Part shown: in pieces, positions 33,120 to 44,904 of the stretch
Numbering within the stretch: position 1 is the first letter of the stretch
Layout: each line of letters opens with the position of its first letter
Assembly: GCF_012489685.1 (NCBI RefSeq)
Contig: NC_080043.1
Coordinates: forward strand, 57,186,289 to 57,250,288
DNA length: 64,000 nucleotides
Source of the DNA: Lotus japonicus
Taxonomy: Eukaryota; Streptophyta; Magnoliopsida; Fabales; Fabaceae
Direction: 5' to 3'
The notes under the pieces: model-generated
Databases searched by the model: none
Told to the model about the DNA's origin: nothing
Seen by the model: only the letters and a program-made list of their open reading frames with translations
Translations under genes and position numbers: made by a program

Positions 33120-35577
33120 CTAGGGTTTATCAGATCGACGCAGAAGTTCCATCATCATTTGCTTCATTTCAATCAGCAGAGACTCATGAGTGTCAAGACG
33201 TTGTTCCACAATGTCGAGTCTAGACGAGTTTGGCTGTGCAGAACTAGAAGGAACATTCTGAGCAGCGTGAGGATCTGGAGTGGAAGCAGAAGCAGCAGGA
33301 GTAAAAACTACGGGTGCAAGTGCCTGGCATCTAAGAGCTTCAGCCTCAGCTTCAAGTCGTTCTGTCTCTAATCTGGCTTGTTCAGCTTGAGCTGCTGCTT
33401 GACGTGCAGCTTCTTCTGCTTGTTCTTTCTTTCTTTTGGCTTCTTCAATAGCTTCAAGTAGCTTATGTCTCTGTTCTTGTTCATGAAGAGCCACCCTTCT
33501 AGCAAACCTTTGCTTTGCAGCCTCGATCCTCTGACTTCCCTCTGCATGCAGGAGCTGCATCATAGCTGGAACTTGAGCCACTAGCCAAGTGCCCAGATTG
33601 TTCCACTCTTCAGCCACATGTGCAGCATTCTCGCTTAGGTCAGTCTGACCTTGCACATTGCGTAGCATCAAAGAGGCTTCATGATAGAAAATATTGATGC
33701 ACTCAGAGAGAGATGTGGGTCGGAGGTGAGTGTAAGGAATTATAGAGAGGTTGGTTTCAGGAGAGGCTGGGTGATTGCTGTTGTGAGCTTCAGAGGCACC
33801 TTGTGGAGAGCCAATGTTAAACATTTGAGCATGTGGTTCAGAGGTTCCAAGGTGAGGTTCTGAAGTTTCAACCAGAGGATGGGGTGATCTAACTGAGGAT
33901 TGGTTAGACACAGATTGTTCTGGTTCAGGTTCTGGTTGAATAGGCTCTTGTTGGTCAGGGGCAGGGTGAGCTTGTTGAGCCAAAGGGTCTGCCTCATGTA
34001 AAGGATTGGCCAAGATAGGTTCATCTGGGTCAACTAGACGTTCAGGTCTAGGGCCAGGATATCTCCTAGGGCTTGGACAAGTGAGATAATATTCTTCTAA
34101 GGTAGACACCTTTTCTTTTCTAACTTCCATGAATTTTCGAAGGGATTCAGAGTTGTTGGAAGGAGAAGAATCAGCAACATTTGTTGGGAAGGATACGGGT
34201 GTAAGGGCTGTGGAAGAGTCTGTATCCGTGGTTCTGGGAGCCAGACGTTCTGATGCTCTTGGGACAGAGTGATCAGAGGTTCTGGGTCCAGGTTCTGTTT
34301 GGTTAGGCTCTGGTTGTTCATGAATGATGGGTTCAGAAGTTAATGGGTTGTACGGGATGGTAATGGGAGAGGTTGGTTCATCTGGCCTAGAGGGTTGGTT
34401 CTGGAGCAAATTCCAGAGAGGTGCTTCAGTAGGAGAAGGTTGAAAAAATGAAGACCTTGGGGAATGTGGTGGAGAGGTGGTTTGTGCAGCTGGTTGGGAC
34501 TCAGAAATAGGAGTGAGGGGATTTGAAGAGTGTTTGAGCATGGCTGATATGGGGAGTGCATCAAATAAATTCAAATCATCATCAGAAGCAACTGCAGACT
34601 TACTTGAATGTGCTGATGATCTTGTCACTCTGGCAGGAGTTTCAATCCTTCTGATCACTTCAGCAGCTGGTTCCACCCGAGTAGGCTTCACCACAATTCT
34701 GACCTGCTTCTTCTTCTTCTTAGGAGAAAGAGGACCATCCTCATTATCACCATCATCACCATCATCAGGCTTGCTGGTTTCATCATGTTTTCTCTTGGAT
34801 TGACCAGTCTTCTTCTTTTTGGTCAGAGGGACATCCGATTCCTCAGAAGATTCTTCTAGGATCATCTTCCTCTGAACTTTCTTCTTGATAGGAGAAGGAA
34901 ACTCTGGAGCTGGCGGCAGTCTGCTGAAGAATTCATCGAGATCAATTTCAAAGCCTTGAGCCCTTAGGTCTTCAACATAGCACCTAATGGCTTCAGGATT
35001 GTCTGCCTGTGTCCACAGAGGGTAGTCATTCAGAGGCACCCTTCTACTTCTGATTTCAGAAGAAGTGTCTTCATGGGCAGGAGCAATCTTCTTCTTGACT
35101 AGGCCCATTTTCTTTAGAGAATTTGCAGTGAAGACATCACTGACAATGGTGGTCAGATCCTCTGTGCATCCAGCATTTACCAGATCTTGAATGAGGCCAC
35201 TCTCAATGAAGAGATCAGACAACAGTCTCCCAAAGGGAATATACTTGATTGCTGACTTGATGGAGGCAGTGGTACGAGACTTCCGGATACACTCCTTCAA
35301 GTAGGAGAACAGGAAGTAGGGAAGGCAGATCTTCTTCTTGTCTTGGATGAAGAACAACATCGCCTTCTGGTTGAAGTTGATGTAGTCTGGGGAACTGCCC
35401 TTTGGTCTCTGGTTTATGCAGTGGAGCAAAATCTTGTGCCAGATCCTGAGCTTGGGATGAAGGTCCATCACTTTGTAATTAGTCTTGCCCGGTTTGTAAT
35501 TGGTGTACAGGGCCTTGTTGGTCTCATCCTTCGTCTTGGGTTTCAGCTTTGATTTAGTGAATTGGAAACGATACCCA
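33120..35577 (-). pseudogene. Sirevirus env-like gene, C-terminal part (split by insertion)
   Basis: Second part of the extra ORF downstream of pol. The reading frame from the insertion point runs 818 codons to a stop at 33120. Visible order: a conserved-looking folded segment (WHKILLHCINQRPKG, then DYINFNQKAMLFF); basic clusters near 34700-34880 (KKKVQRK, KKKKTGQSKRK, KKKKKQVR); a long Pro/Ser/Glu-rich region; an Ala/Glu/Arg coiled coil around 33330-33540; and a short C-terminal coil. Removing the nested element and one AAAGC copy puts it in the same frame as 44460-44023, giving about 965 residues. I see no other lesion. There is no obvious transmembrane segment. An ATG at 35621 belongs to the inserted LTR and is not the start. 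Confidence 0.8.
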
Positions 35578-35582
35578 AAAGC

Positions 35583-37925
35583 TGTAACACCCCGATTTCC
35601 AGGTGTCACTTTAATAACCAAAAATAAACTTTACGCGGAAAACAGGTAATTTTTTTTTTGATTGTTTCCTTTTAATAAAAGCAATAAAGAAATAAAAACA
35701 AAGCCCAACAACTAAACTAACCGATAAACAACATATACAAAGGTACAGCCTCTGCTGCACTATCCCGTCACGCGCACACGCAGTGACTCCAAGGTAACAT
35801 GCTCGTAGGCGAATATATACAAACCAAAACTGTACGCAAAAGCATCAAATATACCACTATCCAAGAGAAAGTCGGCCTCAAAATGGCCTCAACCCAAGAC
35901 CCCTATAGTCCGACAGACTCTCTGTGATCCTCAGCAAGAGAACCACACAAAAGCCATATATCGGGAACGTACCCGGTCCCAAAAGTAAGACGAATCAGAG
36001 CTATGACAGTGACAACCAACTCAAAAGACTCTAACCACCCATAATACATTTCCCGGGGAAAGTCTAGGAATTCCAACGAATCCCAACAAATGGCTAAGTC
36101 TCAAACCCCACATTCGGACTTGCCTAGGGTTGTTCATCCAACCCGAAATGTCAAAGATCACCAGATCAATGAACCTCCACTCCGAAGTTGCGTCGAAACG
36201 CTCAATTCAACACATCATCAATATCATAAGTTATGAAAACAATCATAACAATAAATCATCATCATAAACAACATCAGATAAAGCATAAGTCGAATTTATC
36301 GACGCCTATCATGCAATCATAGCTAAATATAGCAAGTTGCCCTAACCTCAAGCTGTTCCAGCTTCGCAAACAAAGTTCTCCTCAAACAATTGCTCTGAGT
36401 ATTCCAAAGTTCCTTCAACTGAACCTCGGAGGAAAAAAAAGCAGAAACCAAACAAAATCGATTAGTTCGATCGCAAAACAATACATAAACGATAGACAAA
36501 GCATTAAAGCTTCAGAATACGACAATCGGGTACGAAAGGACAAGTTTTCGAAAACGAAAAACTCCCCCCTAAAGGTAATAACCCACGGCCTCAAAGGAAA
36601 AAGGGCTTCGACTCTTTTTCTTCGATCAAATCAATTCACAAGGTAGTTTTAGGGTAAAACTAAGGCAAAGAAACTGTCAGAACAATTTTCGGACAATCGG
36701 GCCGAAATACGACTATCCAGGGGCATTTTGGTCCAAAATAAAGGCTCAAAACTTCAAAGTTATCAGTTCTGAAAACAAATTTGACAGCAATGATCCTCAT
36801 GACATCCGTGACAACAAATCCTAAAGGCACGAAGTCAGATTAAGTCTTTTCGACAATAAAGTTTCGAAAAGTGAGACAAAAAGGGTTTTGAAACAGTTTT
36901 TCAGATCCTGGACAACTGGATCACAATCAGCGTTTACTGACAGAGGTTTTAGACTCAGGGGAACGTAAGGAACATAACCCAACCAAGAAATCGAAGAAAT
37001 CGGACCATTTTAGAAAAAGCTCAAAACTGTGAGCACAGAAACGACTTCAGAAACGCAACAGAAACAACAATCAGAGGTAGGTATCGTGTTAGTTACCTCG
37101 ATACCTAGAAGTAGGGACGAACTGCACGAAGATTGGTCAAGTTTTCGCGAAAATCTCCTCCCCCCTTGCTCTCCACGAAATTCAGCCACAAAAGGAAGAA
37201 AATGAAGGAATTTTTGCTTTTTGAGCTATTTATAGGCAGGCGAAATCGCGGGAAAATGAAAATTTCGCGATTCCGATTTTTGCAGCACGATCACCGTGGA
37301 ATTCTAAGAGAGATTCTGGCGTCAGAATTCCAGAACTCAAAACAAATATCTAAGATTTGGGAAAAACGATATCCAAAACGCCAAAAGCGGTGTAAGTTAG
37401 TCTGTCCCGAAAAACTACTTTTTGCTGTGATGCTCAGACGACAAAACTTCCAACAGAAGAAAGATTGGAAATGTCGAAACAAGTCTGGCAGCGCGGACGG
37501 AATCTTCGTTAAATGTCCCGAATAGAAAAAGTCTTCATCCTTCGCTCAAAACTAAGGTTTCGAAGCAAAGAAATTAGCGTCGGCGGACTTCCGAAAAGTT
37601 AAACCTATCGTGCGTACAGTCCAGAGTTCCGAAATGAAACGCTGGTCGATGGAAAAATAAAGAGAAACTTTAAATTTTCCAAGAGTTCGAAATCTCACTT
37701 AAAACGTTGCTTTAAGAGCGAAATAGCCTATTCTGGACATGCTCGCCATAAGGCAGGTGTGCAGACGACTCGCACTAGCTCCGAAAGAAACAACGCCACA
37801 TTCCTCGAGTAATTCCTGAACTTTCTTCTTCATTAATCTTTCTCAAATATCAAACTCCTGTCACGCTTACACTGATTCCACGCGTGAGTCGGAAATTAAC
37901 TTGTTCCGAAAATCCGGGTCTTACA
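35583..37925 (-). repeat. 3' LTR of the nested Ty3 element
   Basis: Starts TGTAACACCCCG and ends CGGGTCTTACA on the + strand, 2343 bp. Nearly identical to 41677-44020; by eye about fourteen substitutions. It is shorter than the 4-kb LTRs of its relatives because it lacks the block with the LTR ORF. It keeps the TATA (TATAAATAG, minus strand, near 37228) and the 78-bp leader exon (on the minus strand near 36348-36430). Confidence 0.95.
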
Positions 37926-40292
37926 ATACTCCCCACCAAAAAGAAAGTTTCGTCCTCGAAACTCAGAGTTCTGAGAAAAGTCCGGAATACAGTTCCTTGA
38001 TCTGGTCTTCCAATTCCCCTGTAGCATTGCCCGTGTCATTGTTCCTCATAACCTTTACTTAAGCAAGTTGTTTTCCCCTTAACTGTTTCACTCTTCTATC
38101 CCCACTGCTAACTGTCGGTGTCTCAAAAGACAAACCATCATTCAACTTCATGTCGTCTGGCTCGATCACTTGCGTCGGATCTCTTCTTGAAATGATACCG
38201 GTTGGCATTCCGTGAAGTCGCACAATCTTAGCCACTTACTTCTTTACTTTCGGTCGTCCGAAATTCTTCTTAAACTCAGTGCCTCTCTGTCATCTCAAAA
38301 TAGATACCCAGCTTGTCCTCGTGATCTTCATCTACAGTCCAAAACTCCACTTGTCCGTTCGATAACTCCTAGATGAAATCTTGCGTTGGAATCTAATAGT
38401 CCATTAAAACACCTCCAACTTCGTAACTATCTTTACACACACCAAGTAATCAAACTTCTACTTAGTCACTATTCGAATTAAAACTCGACTTATGTCCTTA
38501 TTCCTTGTCCTTCACTAATCTTATCCCCCTTCAACATCAATTTATCAACAACTTATAAGATAATCCTCCTCTTAATATCTAACAATTCGTTTTTACCGTC
38601 TTCTTCCTCGAAACTTCCCTCACTCAAACCTATTTACACTCACTGAAATCCCTAACCCTTCGCACAAATCGAGACTTATCCTCTAGAAGATTACATCATA
38701 ACTATACCTCAAGGGACTTAACTAGCCATTGACTCTTAAACTCTACGAAACTCGTCAAAATATAACAACCTCAGATATTCGTCTTAATACTAACACCTTC
38801 CTTTTTGTGACTCAATCACCATCTCGTCAATCAACTTCTTAATTTCTCAATCAAACTCTGACAAACTTCAAGTCCTACACACCTTAGACAGACATTCATA
38901 GATTTAAAACCTAAACCTTCACCAAGTTTGGTCCTCTAATGACCTTTAATCCTTCAATACTTCTTAAATGAATATCAGTTTCTTAAAAACTATAACTCCT
39001 TCACTTACCCAAACGACCTGACCAGTGTCGTCATGCTTTCACATCCACAACTTATTATGCTAACATCATTCAAATCATATCACATGGCTCATTATGTCCG
39101 CAACCTTATAATCAACATCAATCGATCATCGACCTTAACACTCCACACAACCCAGAATTCCTTTACTTCAAGATCACTCTTATATTATACCTCAATGGTC
39201 TTAACCCGAAGCTCACCTTCAGGTCTTCAATCTTCTAAGATTCAACTCCTATTGTCACACCTACAACCATAAGATCTCCTATTCGTACGCGATTCTCGAC
39301 TCTCAAGATTCAACCTTAACCCTAAGATTTCAATCCAACTTAGTAAATCTCACTTAGTAATCTTAGCATATTTCTTTGGAATCCATATCAACAACCTCAA
39401 GTATTCAACTTATGCTAAAACTTTCTTTCTCCAACTTAATCATTAATTCAACACTTTTCAAGCGAAAATTCATCTCTTAAGACTATAATGTCTCCACATA
39501 TTAATCCAACGCTTAGCAAAACTTATTCCTCGAACTCGACTATAACAATCTAGTTCAGAGTTAATTCTTCTCAATCTCGCTACCATCAAGCTATCATCTA
39601 AAACCTGATTACATTTAACTTATTTAGTCTCTAACAATTCCACTCAGTAATCACATAACCTATGACTTCATAACTTCCGAGAAACTACTTAATACTTTTC
39701 CGGCATTAAACCTCTTGACTTAGTCTACCTCTACTTGGAGTAATCACACGAACTAACCAATCAATGTCTATACGACACTCATCGAATTCCAAAGATTTAA
39801 ATCTTAATCTTTCACAATCAAGTGCTTAACACGAACTTTCCTCCCAAATCCGACTAATCCTCAATCAATTCAAATTCATCTTACACATCTTTCTATCAAA
39901 GTCCATAACCAGCTGTGATTCCGAATATCACCCCCTCAATATTAGGTTGATCAGGCCTAATACATCGAAGGTGGAAATTTAGAAAAACCCACTGGAACAG
40001 TCAATGAGTTCCTATCATTCAGTAGTCACAATTATCCCAACATCCAATCCTTAACGGTCCCGCTACGGAACTACGCACCCTCAACATAACACGTATACTA
40101 CCCATAAGGAATCTCTCTAAGATTCGTTCTCCAGCTACTAGCTTCCTTATAATCGCATTGGTGGAAGACTACTTTCTAGACTTAGTGTGTTATTCTAAAC
40201 CTCGTGTAACTTCTATAGTTAAAACACGAGTAGCAGTCAAATAAATTCTTAATAGGTGTAATAACTGTAAGGTCAAAGCTCAAACAGTATAA
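37926..40292 (-). pseudogene. Decayed pol relic of the nested Ty3 element
   Basis: No ORF longer than noise, but minus-strand fragments of integrase remain. A piece like DEDHEDKLGI near 38311-38340 corresponds to the integrase zinc-finger region. A piece like KIVRLHGMPTGIIS near 38187-38226 corresponds to the core domain. The rest cannot be aligned by eye. The same relic region appears in the element at 61074-62417. Next to the LTR, a purine tract at 37926-37945 (minus strand) is the likely PPT. Confidence 0.65.
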
Positions 40293-41465
40293 CTAAGTTA
40301 GGCGTGTTGCACACGCTACGAGAGTAATGAAGCGTATTATACTGGAATGCGAAAGAATGGGTAGAAGGTTACCATCGTTCTTACGCTCTCCTCCGGTTAA
40401 CCCCTCAGCTCCCTCACCGTCCATGATATAAACCCTTCCTCTAGCAGCAGGGCGCTTTACCCTTGCAGTGTTAACGGATGGCTCCCTCTTGGGCGCCTTA
40501 CAGTCCACGGCTAGATGCCCCACTCGGTTGCAATTAAAGCATCTTGGTCCAGTCGCTGAACACTTGTCAGCAAAATGTCCAGTCTTCCCACACCTGAAAC
40601 ATGTCACACCCTTGTTGTCGGTTTGATTCCCTGCACCTCCAGTAGCAATGGTCATCGGTTTGTACTGTCCCGGGGTAAAACCTTCCCCTATAGGACGCTG
40701 ATAAGGCTTCTTCATCTGAAACTTTCCTTTTCCTTGATAGCTCCGGGAACTTGACCTCATTGGTCCCCTAGTTCCAGCCCGATCCATCCTCCTATTCTTC
40801 ATCAGTTCCACCTCGGTGGCCTTCTCAACCAAAGCTTGAAACCTCATAATCCCCAACGGTCTCACTGAGTCCTCAATGTCAGCTCTCAGTCCCCTCACAA
40901 AGCGCTTGCACATATAGGGTTCATCAACCTGATCACGGAAAAACCGGAAGTGCTTGGCCAAAGATTCCAACTTAGCAGCATATTCCGGAATAGTCATGCT
41001 CCCTTGACGAAGAGTCAGAAACTGCGACTCACGCTCGTCACGAGCACTATCAGGAAAATACTTCTCCAGAAAAGCAGCACGAAAAGAATTCCAGTTCACC
41101 TCAACATGGTTTGCCTCCATCATCCCTCTGGTGCCCCTCCACCAGTACTCAGCATCGCCCAGTAGTAGATAAGTTGCCAGGCCCACCTTAGCCCCTTCAC
41201 TAGTCTGTAGTACTTCGAAAATCTTCTCTATCTCTTGGATCCAGAGATCCGCCTCGTCCGGGTCAGTCCCGCCCGTGAACTTGGGTGGATTCTGTCTTAT
41301 GAAATTATTCAATCCCCTGTTCTGGTCCAGAGATGCTTCCCTCTGACGCAGGTGTAGCTCGCGTGCGTCCTCAGCAGCACGCCTCTGTGCATTGTCATTC
41401 GTTTGTACAGTCATCGCTTGGACCAAAGTGGCCACCATCTCAGCAAGTTGGTTCGCGTTCACCAT
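40293..41465 (-). CDS. Ty3/gypsy gag of the nested element
   Basis: A 390-residue frame starting ATG 41465, closely similar in layout to the gag of the element at 20-24 kb. It has an N-terminal MVNANQLAEMVATL segment, a capsid region with PPKFTGGTDPDEADLWI and AEYWWRG, and two CCHC knuckles (CFRCGKTGHFADKC and CFNCNRVGHLAVDC). After them the frame enters the protease region. The DSGA active site is replaced by HSSI-type sequence and the frame stops. Capsid and nucleocapsid would package RNA. The intact frame suggests that gag was kept functional after pol was lost, or that the insertion is too young to have decayed. Confidence 0.88.
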   Translation of the reverse strand: MVNANQLAEMVATLVQAMTVQTNDNAQRRAAEDARELHLRQREASLDQNRGLNNFIRQNPPKFTGGTDPDEADLWIQEIEKIFEVLQTSEGAKVGLATYLLLGDAEYWWRGTRGMMEANHVEVNWNSFRAAFLEKYFPDSARDERESQFLTLRQGSMTIPEYAAKLESLAKHFRFFRDQVDEPYMCKRFVRGLRADIEDSVRPLGIMRFQALVEKATEVELMKNRRMDRAGTRGPMRSSSRSYQGKGKFQMKKPYQRPIGEGFTPGQYKPMTIATGGAGNQTDNKGVTCFRCGKTGHFADKCSATGPRCFNCNRVGHLAVDCKAPKREPSVNTARVKRPAARGRVYIMDGEGAEGLTGGERKNDGNLLPILSHSSIIRFITLVACATRLT

Positions 41466-41661
41466 GTTCTGTATTCGTTTAGCAAACAGTCAGTACCAAT
41501 CATAAGATAGTATTATGCATAGCTATACAATATGATTAGGTAGCAACTTCAATCAATTAAAGCGAAGATCGCTTGGCAGACAATCAATTTTTACTCTTTG
41601 CAGAGTCACACAACCTAGCACAGAAGACCTATTCCCCAAAGACTCCCGAAAGACTCGACAA

Positions 41662-41673
41662 GCTCTGATACCA
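41662..41673 (-). other. Primer-binding site of the nested Ty3 element
   Basis: TGGTATCAGAGC on the minus strand, complementary to initiator methionine tRNA, three bases from the 5' LTR. Confidence 0.9.
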
Positions 41674-41676
41674 CAA

Positions 41677-44020
41677 TGTAACACCCCGATTTCCAGGTGT
41701 CACTTTAATAACCAAAAATAAACTTTACGCGGAAAACAGGTAATTTTTTTTTTTGATTGTTTCCTTTTAATAAAAGCAATAAAGAAATAAAAGCAAAGCC
41801 CAACAACTAAACTAACCGATAAACAACATATACAAAGGTACAGCCTCTGCTGCACTATCCCGTCACGCGCACACGCAGTGACTCCAAGGTAACACGCTCG
41901 TAGGCGCATATATACAAACCAAAACTGTACGCAAAAGCATCAAATATACCACTATCCAAGAGAAAGTCGGCCTCAAAATGGCCTCAACCCAAGACCCCTA
42001 TAGTCCGACAGACTCTCTGTGATCCTCAGCAAGAGAACCACACAAAAGCCATATATCGGGAACCTACCCGGACCCAAAAGTAAGACGAATCAGAGCTATG
42101 ACAGTGACAACCAACTCAAAAGACTCTAACCACCCATAATACATTTCCCGGGGAAAGTCTAGGAATTCCAACGAATCCCAACAAATGGCTAAGTCTCAAA
42201 CCCCACATTCGGACTTGCCTAGGGTTGTTCATCCAACCCGAAATGTCAAAGATCACCAGATCAATGAACCTCCACTCCGAAGTTGCGTCGAAACGCTCAA
42301 TTCAACACATCATCAATATCATAAGTTATGAAAACAATCATAACAATAAATCATCATCATAAACAACATCAGATAAAGCATAAGTCGAATTTATCGACGC
42401 CTATCATGCAATCATAGCTAAATATAGCAAGTTGCCCTAACCTCGAGCTGTTCCAGCTTCGCAAACAAAGTTCTCCTCAAACAATTGCTCTGAGTATTCC
42501 AAAGTTCCTTCAACTGAACCTCGGAGGAAAACAAAGCAGAAACCAAACAAAATCGATTAGTTCGATCGCAAAACAATACATAAATGATAGACAAAGCATT
42601 AAAGCTTCAGAATACGACAATCGGGTACGAAAGGACAAGTTTTCGAAAACGAAAAACTCCCCCCTAAAGGTAATAACCCACGGCCTCAAAGGAAAAAGGG
42701 CTTCGACTCTTTTTCTTCGATCAAATCAATTCACAAGGTAGTTTTAGGGTAAAACTAAGGCAAAGAAACGGTCAGAACAATTTTCGGACAATCGGGCCGA
42801 AATACGACTATCCAGGGGCATTTTGGTCCAAAATAAAGGCTCAAAACTTCAAAGTTATCAGTTCTGAAAACAAATTTGACAGCAATGATCCTCATGACAT
42901 CCGTGACAACAAATCCTAAAGGCACGAAGTCAGATTAAGTCTTTTCGACAATAAAGTTTCGAAATGTGAGACAAAAAGGGTTTTGAAACAGTTTTTCAGA
43001 TCCTGGACAACTGGATCACAATCAGCGTTTACTGACAGAGGTTTTAGACTCAGGGGAACGTAAGGAACATAACCCAACCAAGAAATCGAAGAAATCGGAC
43101 CATTTTAGAAAAAGCTCAAAACTGTGAGCACAGAAACGACTTCAGAAACGCAACAGAAACAACAATCAGAGGTAGGTATCGTGTTAGTTACCTCGATACC
43201 TAGAAGTAGGGACGAATTGCACGAAGATTGGTCAAGTTTTCGCGAAAATCTCCTCCCCCCTTGCTCTCCACGAAATTCAGCCACAAAAGGAAGAAAATGA
43301 AGGAATTTTTGCTTTTTGAGCTATTTATAGGCAGGCGAAATCGCGGGAAAATGAAAATTTCGCGATTCCGATTTTTGCAGCACGATCACCGTGGAATTCT
43401 AAGAGAGATTCTGGCGTCAGAATTCCAGAACTCAAAACAAATATCTAAGATTTGGGAAAAACGATATCCAAAACGCCAAAAGCGGTGTAAGTTAGTCTGT
43501 CCCGAAAAACTACTTTTTGCTGTGATGCTCAGACGACAAAACTTCCAACAGAAGAAAGATTGGAAATGTCGAAACAAGTCTGGCAACGCGGACGGAATCT
43601 TCGTTAGATGTCCCGAATAGAAAAAGTCTTCATCCTTCGCTCAAAACTAAGGTTTCGAAGCAAAGAAATTAGCGTCGGCGGACATCCGAAAAGTTAAACC
43701 TATCGTGCGTACAGTCCAGAGTTCCGAAATGAAACGCTGGTCGATGGAAAAATAAAGAGAAACTTTAAATTTTCCAAGAGTTCGAAATCTCACTTAAAAC
43801 GTTGCTTTAAGAGCGAAATAGCCTATTCTGGACATGCTCGCCATAAGGCAGGTGTGCAGACGACTCGCACTAGCTCCGAAAGAAACAACGCCACATTCCT
43901 CGAGTAATTCCTGAACTTTCTTCTTCATTAATCTTTCTCAAATATCAAACTCCTGTCACGCTTACACTGATTCCACGCGTGAGTCGGAAATTAACTTGTT
44001 CCGAAAATCCGGGTCTTACA
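41677..44020 (-). repeat. 5' LTR of the nested Ty3 element
   Basis: 2344 bp with the same ends as its partner at 35583-37925. The identical 130-residue + strand ORFs at 37133 and 43228 lie in the LTR leader, antisense to it, and are not considered genes. Confidence 0.95.
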
Positions 44021-44022
44021 AA

Positions 44023-44460
44023 AGCAGTTTCTGCACCCAGTAGGTTCACGAAGGACTTCTCTGTAATGATGATCTTTCTTCCAAGAATGTGAGATACCAC
44101 CTGAGTATCATCGCAGTCGGCGTGCTTCCAGAATTCCTTGATCAGTTTATCATACACCGGTCCTCGAAGCCTGTTGAAGTAATTTCCCCAACCTTGAACT
44201 TGGACTTCAGGACGAAGATCATACCCATTTGTAGCAAGGTTGTCGAGGTCGAATCTCCATTCTGCCAGTACTTGAAGTTCCTCAGGAGCATATACGCAGT
44301 GAACGGCACAGCCCCGTTCTACAATCGGAATAATCTGCTCTTGAGCTTGACCTTGATCTTGAGTCGGATTCTCAGGACCCCTTTGACCTGTTGCTAGACC
44401 AACTACCATATGAGGGAACTGGGTTGCATCTGCTGTAGCTCTTCTGGTTTGACTCACCAT
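44023..44460 (-). pseudogene. Sirevirus env-like gene, N-terminal part (split by insertion)
   Basis: Begins MVSQTRRATADATQF at ATG 44460, 146 codons before the insertion of the nested Ty3 element. It includes WRFDLDNLATNGYDLRP, KLIKEFWKHADC and KIIITEKSFVNLL. The N-terminus is polar and has no signal peptide. Translation into the inserted LTR gives a few foreign residues and a stop at 43945. The start follows the end of pol by 444 bp. Sirevirus env-like genes have this position, but here nothing in the sequence itself indicates a membrane protein. Confidence 0.75.
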
Positions 44461-44904
44461 TTTTGGAGCGGATGAAGGTTTAGGTAGAAGATGAAGGTTG
44501 AAAGATGAAGAGAGATCGAGAGAGAAATCGAGGATAAGCGGTTTTGAAATAGCAAGAGAGAGAGAGAGTAAAAACCGGAAGTGAAGGAGATCGTGTGTGT
44601 ATAGTGGGTTTTGACAAATAACCGTTGTTGATTCAAAAAGCGATTTAAAATCAACGGTTGAAAATTAAAGATAGATATTAACAGTAAATACACATATCAC
44701 ACACAGGAGAGAAGCACATCTACACGCAATCATGACAGACTGTCACACGGGCACAAGGAACTATGCATCAGAAATACTGACACACGTGTTGCTGTCTCAG
44801 CTTCAGAGTCAGTACCAATGGGTACACACACTCTGATTGAGTTACCTTCTGGACTAGACATCTTCTGATCAAGAAGTATCATAGTCAGAGGTTCTGATCC
44901 ATCT

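Larger units (their letters stand above)
35583..44020 (-). mobile_element. Nested gag-only Ty3/gypsy element (non-autonomous)
   Basis: Complete minus-strand LTR element flanked by AAAGC duplications (35578-35582 and 44021-44025). LTRs are 35583-37925 and 41677-44020, the PBS is 41662-41673, gag is 40293-41465, and a decayed pol region fills 37926-40292. With intact gag but no usable pol, it fits the class of gag-only (TR-GAG type) non-autonomous elements. It must have been mobilised by enzymes from a relative. It interrupts the env-like gene of the Sirevirus. Confidence 0.93.

Noticed and set aside
35578..35621. ATG at 35621 as start of the env-like protein
   Set aside because: It lies in the inserted LTR. 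The true N-terminus is on the other side of the nested element.
37133..37525. 130-residue + strand ORF, with a near-identical copy at 43228-43620
   Set aside because: Both copies lie in the leader region of the nested element's two LTRs, antisense to transcription. They are identical because the LTRs are, not because of selection.
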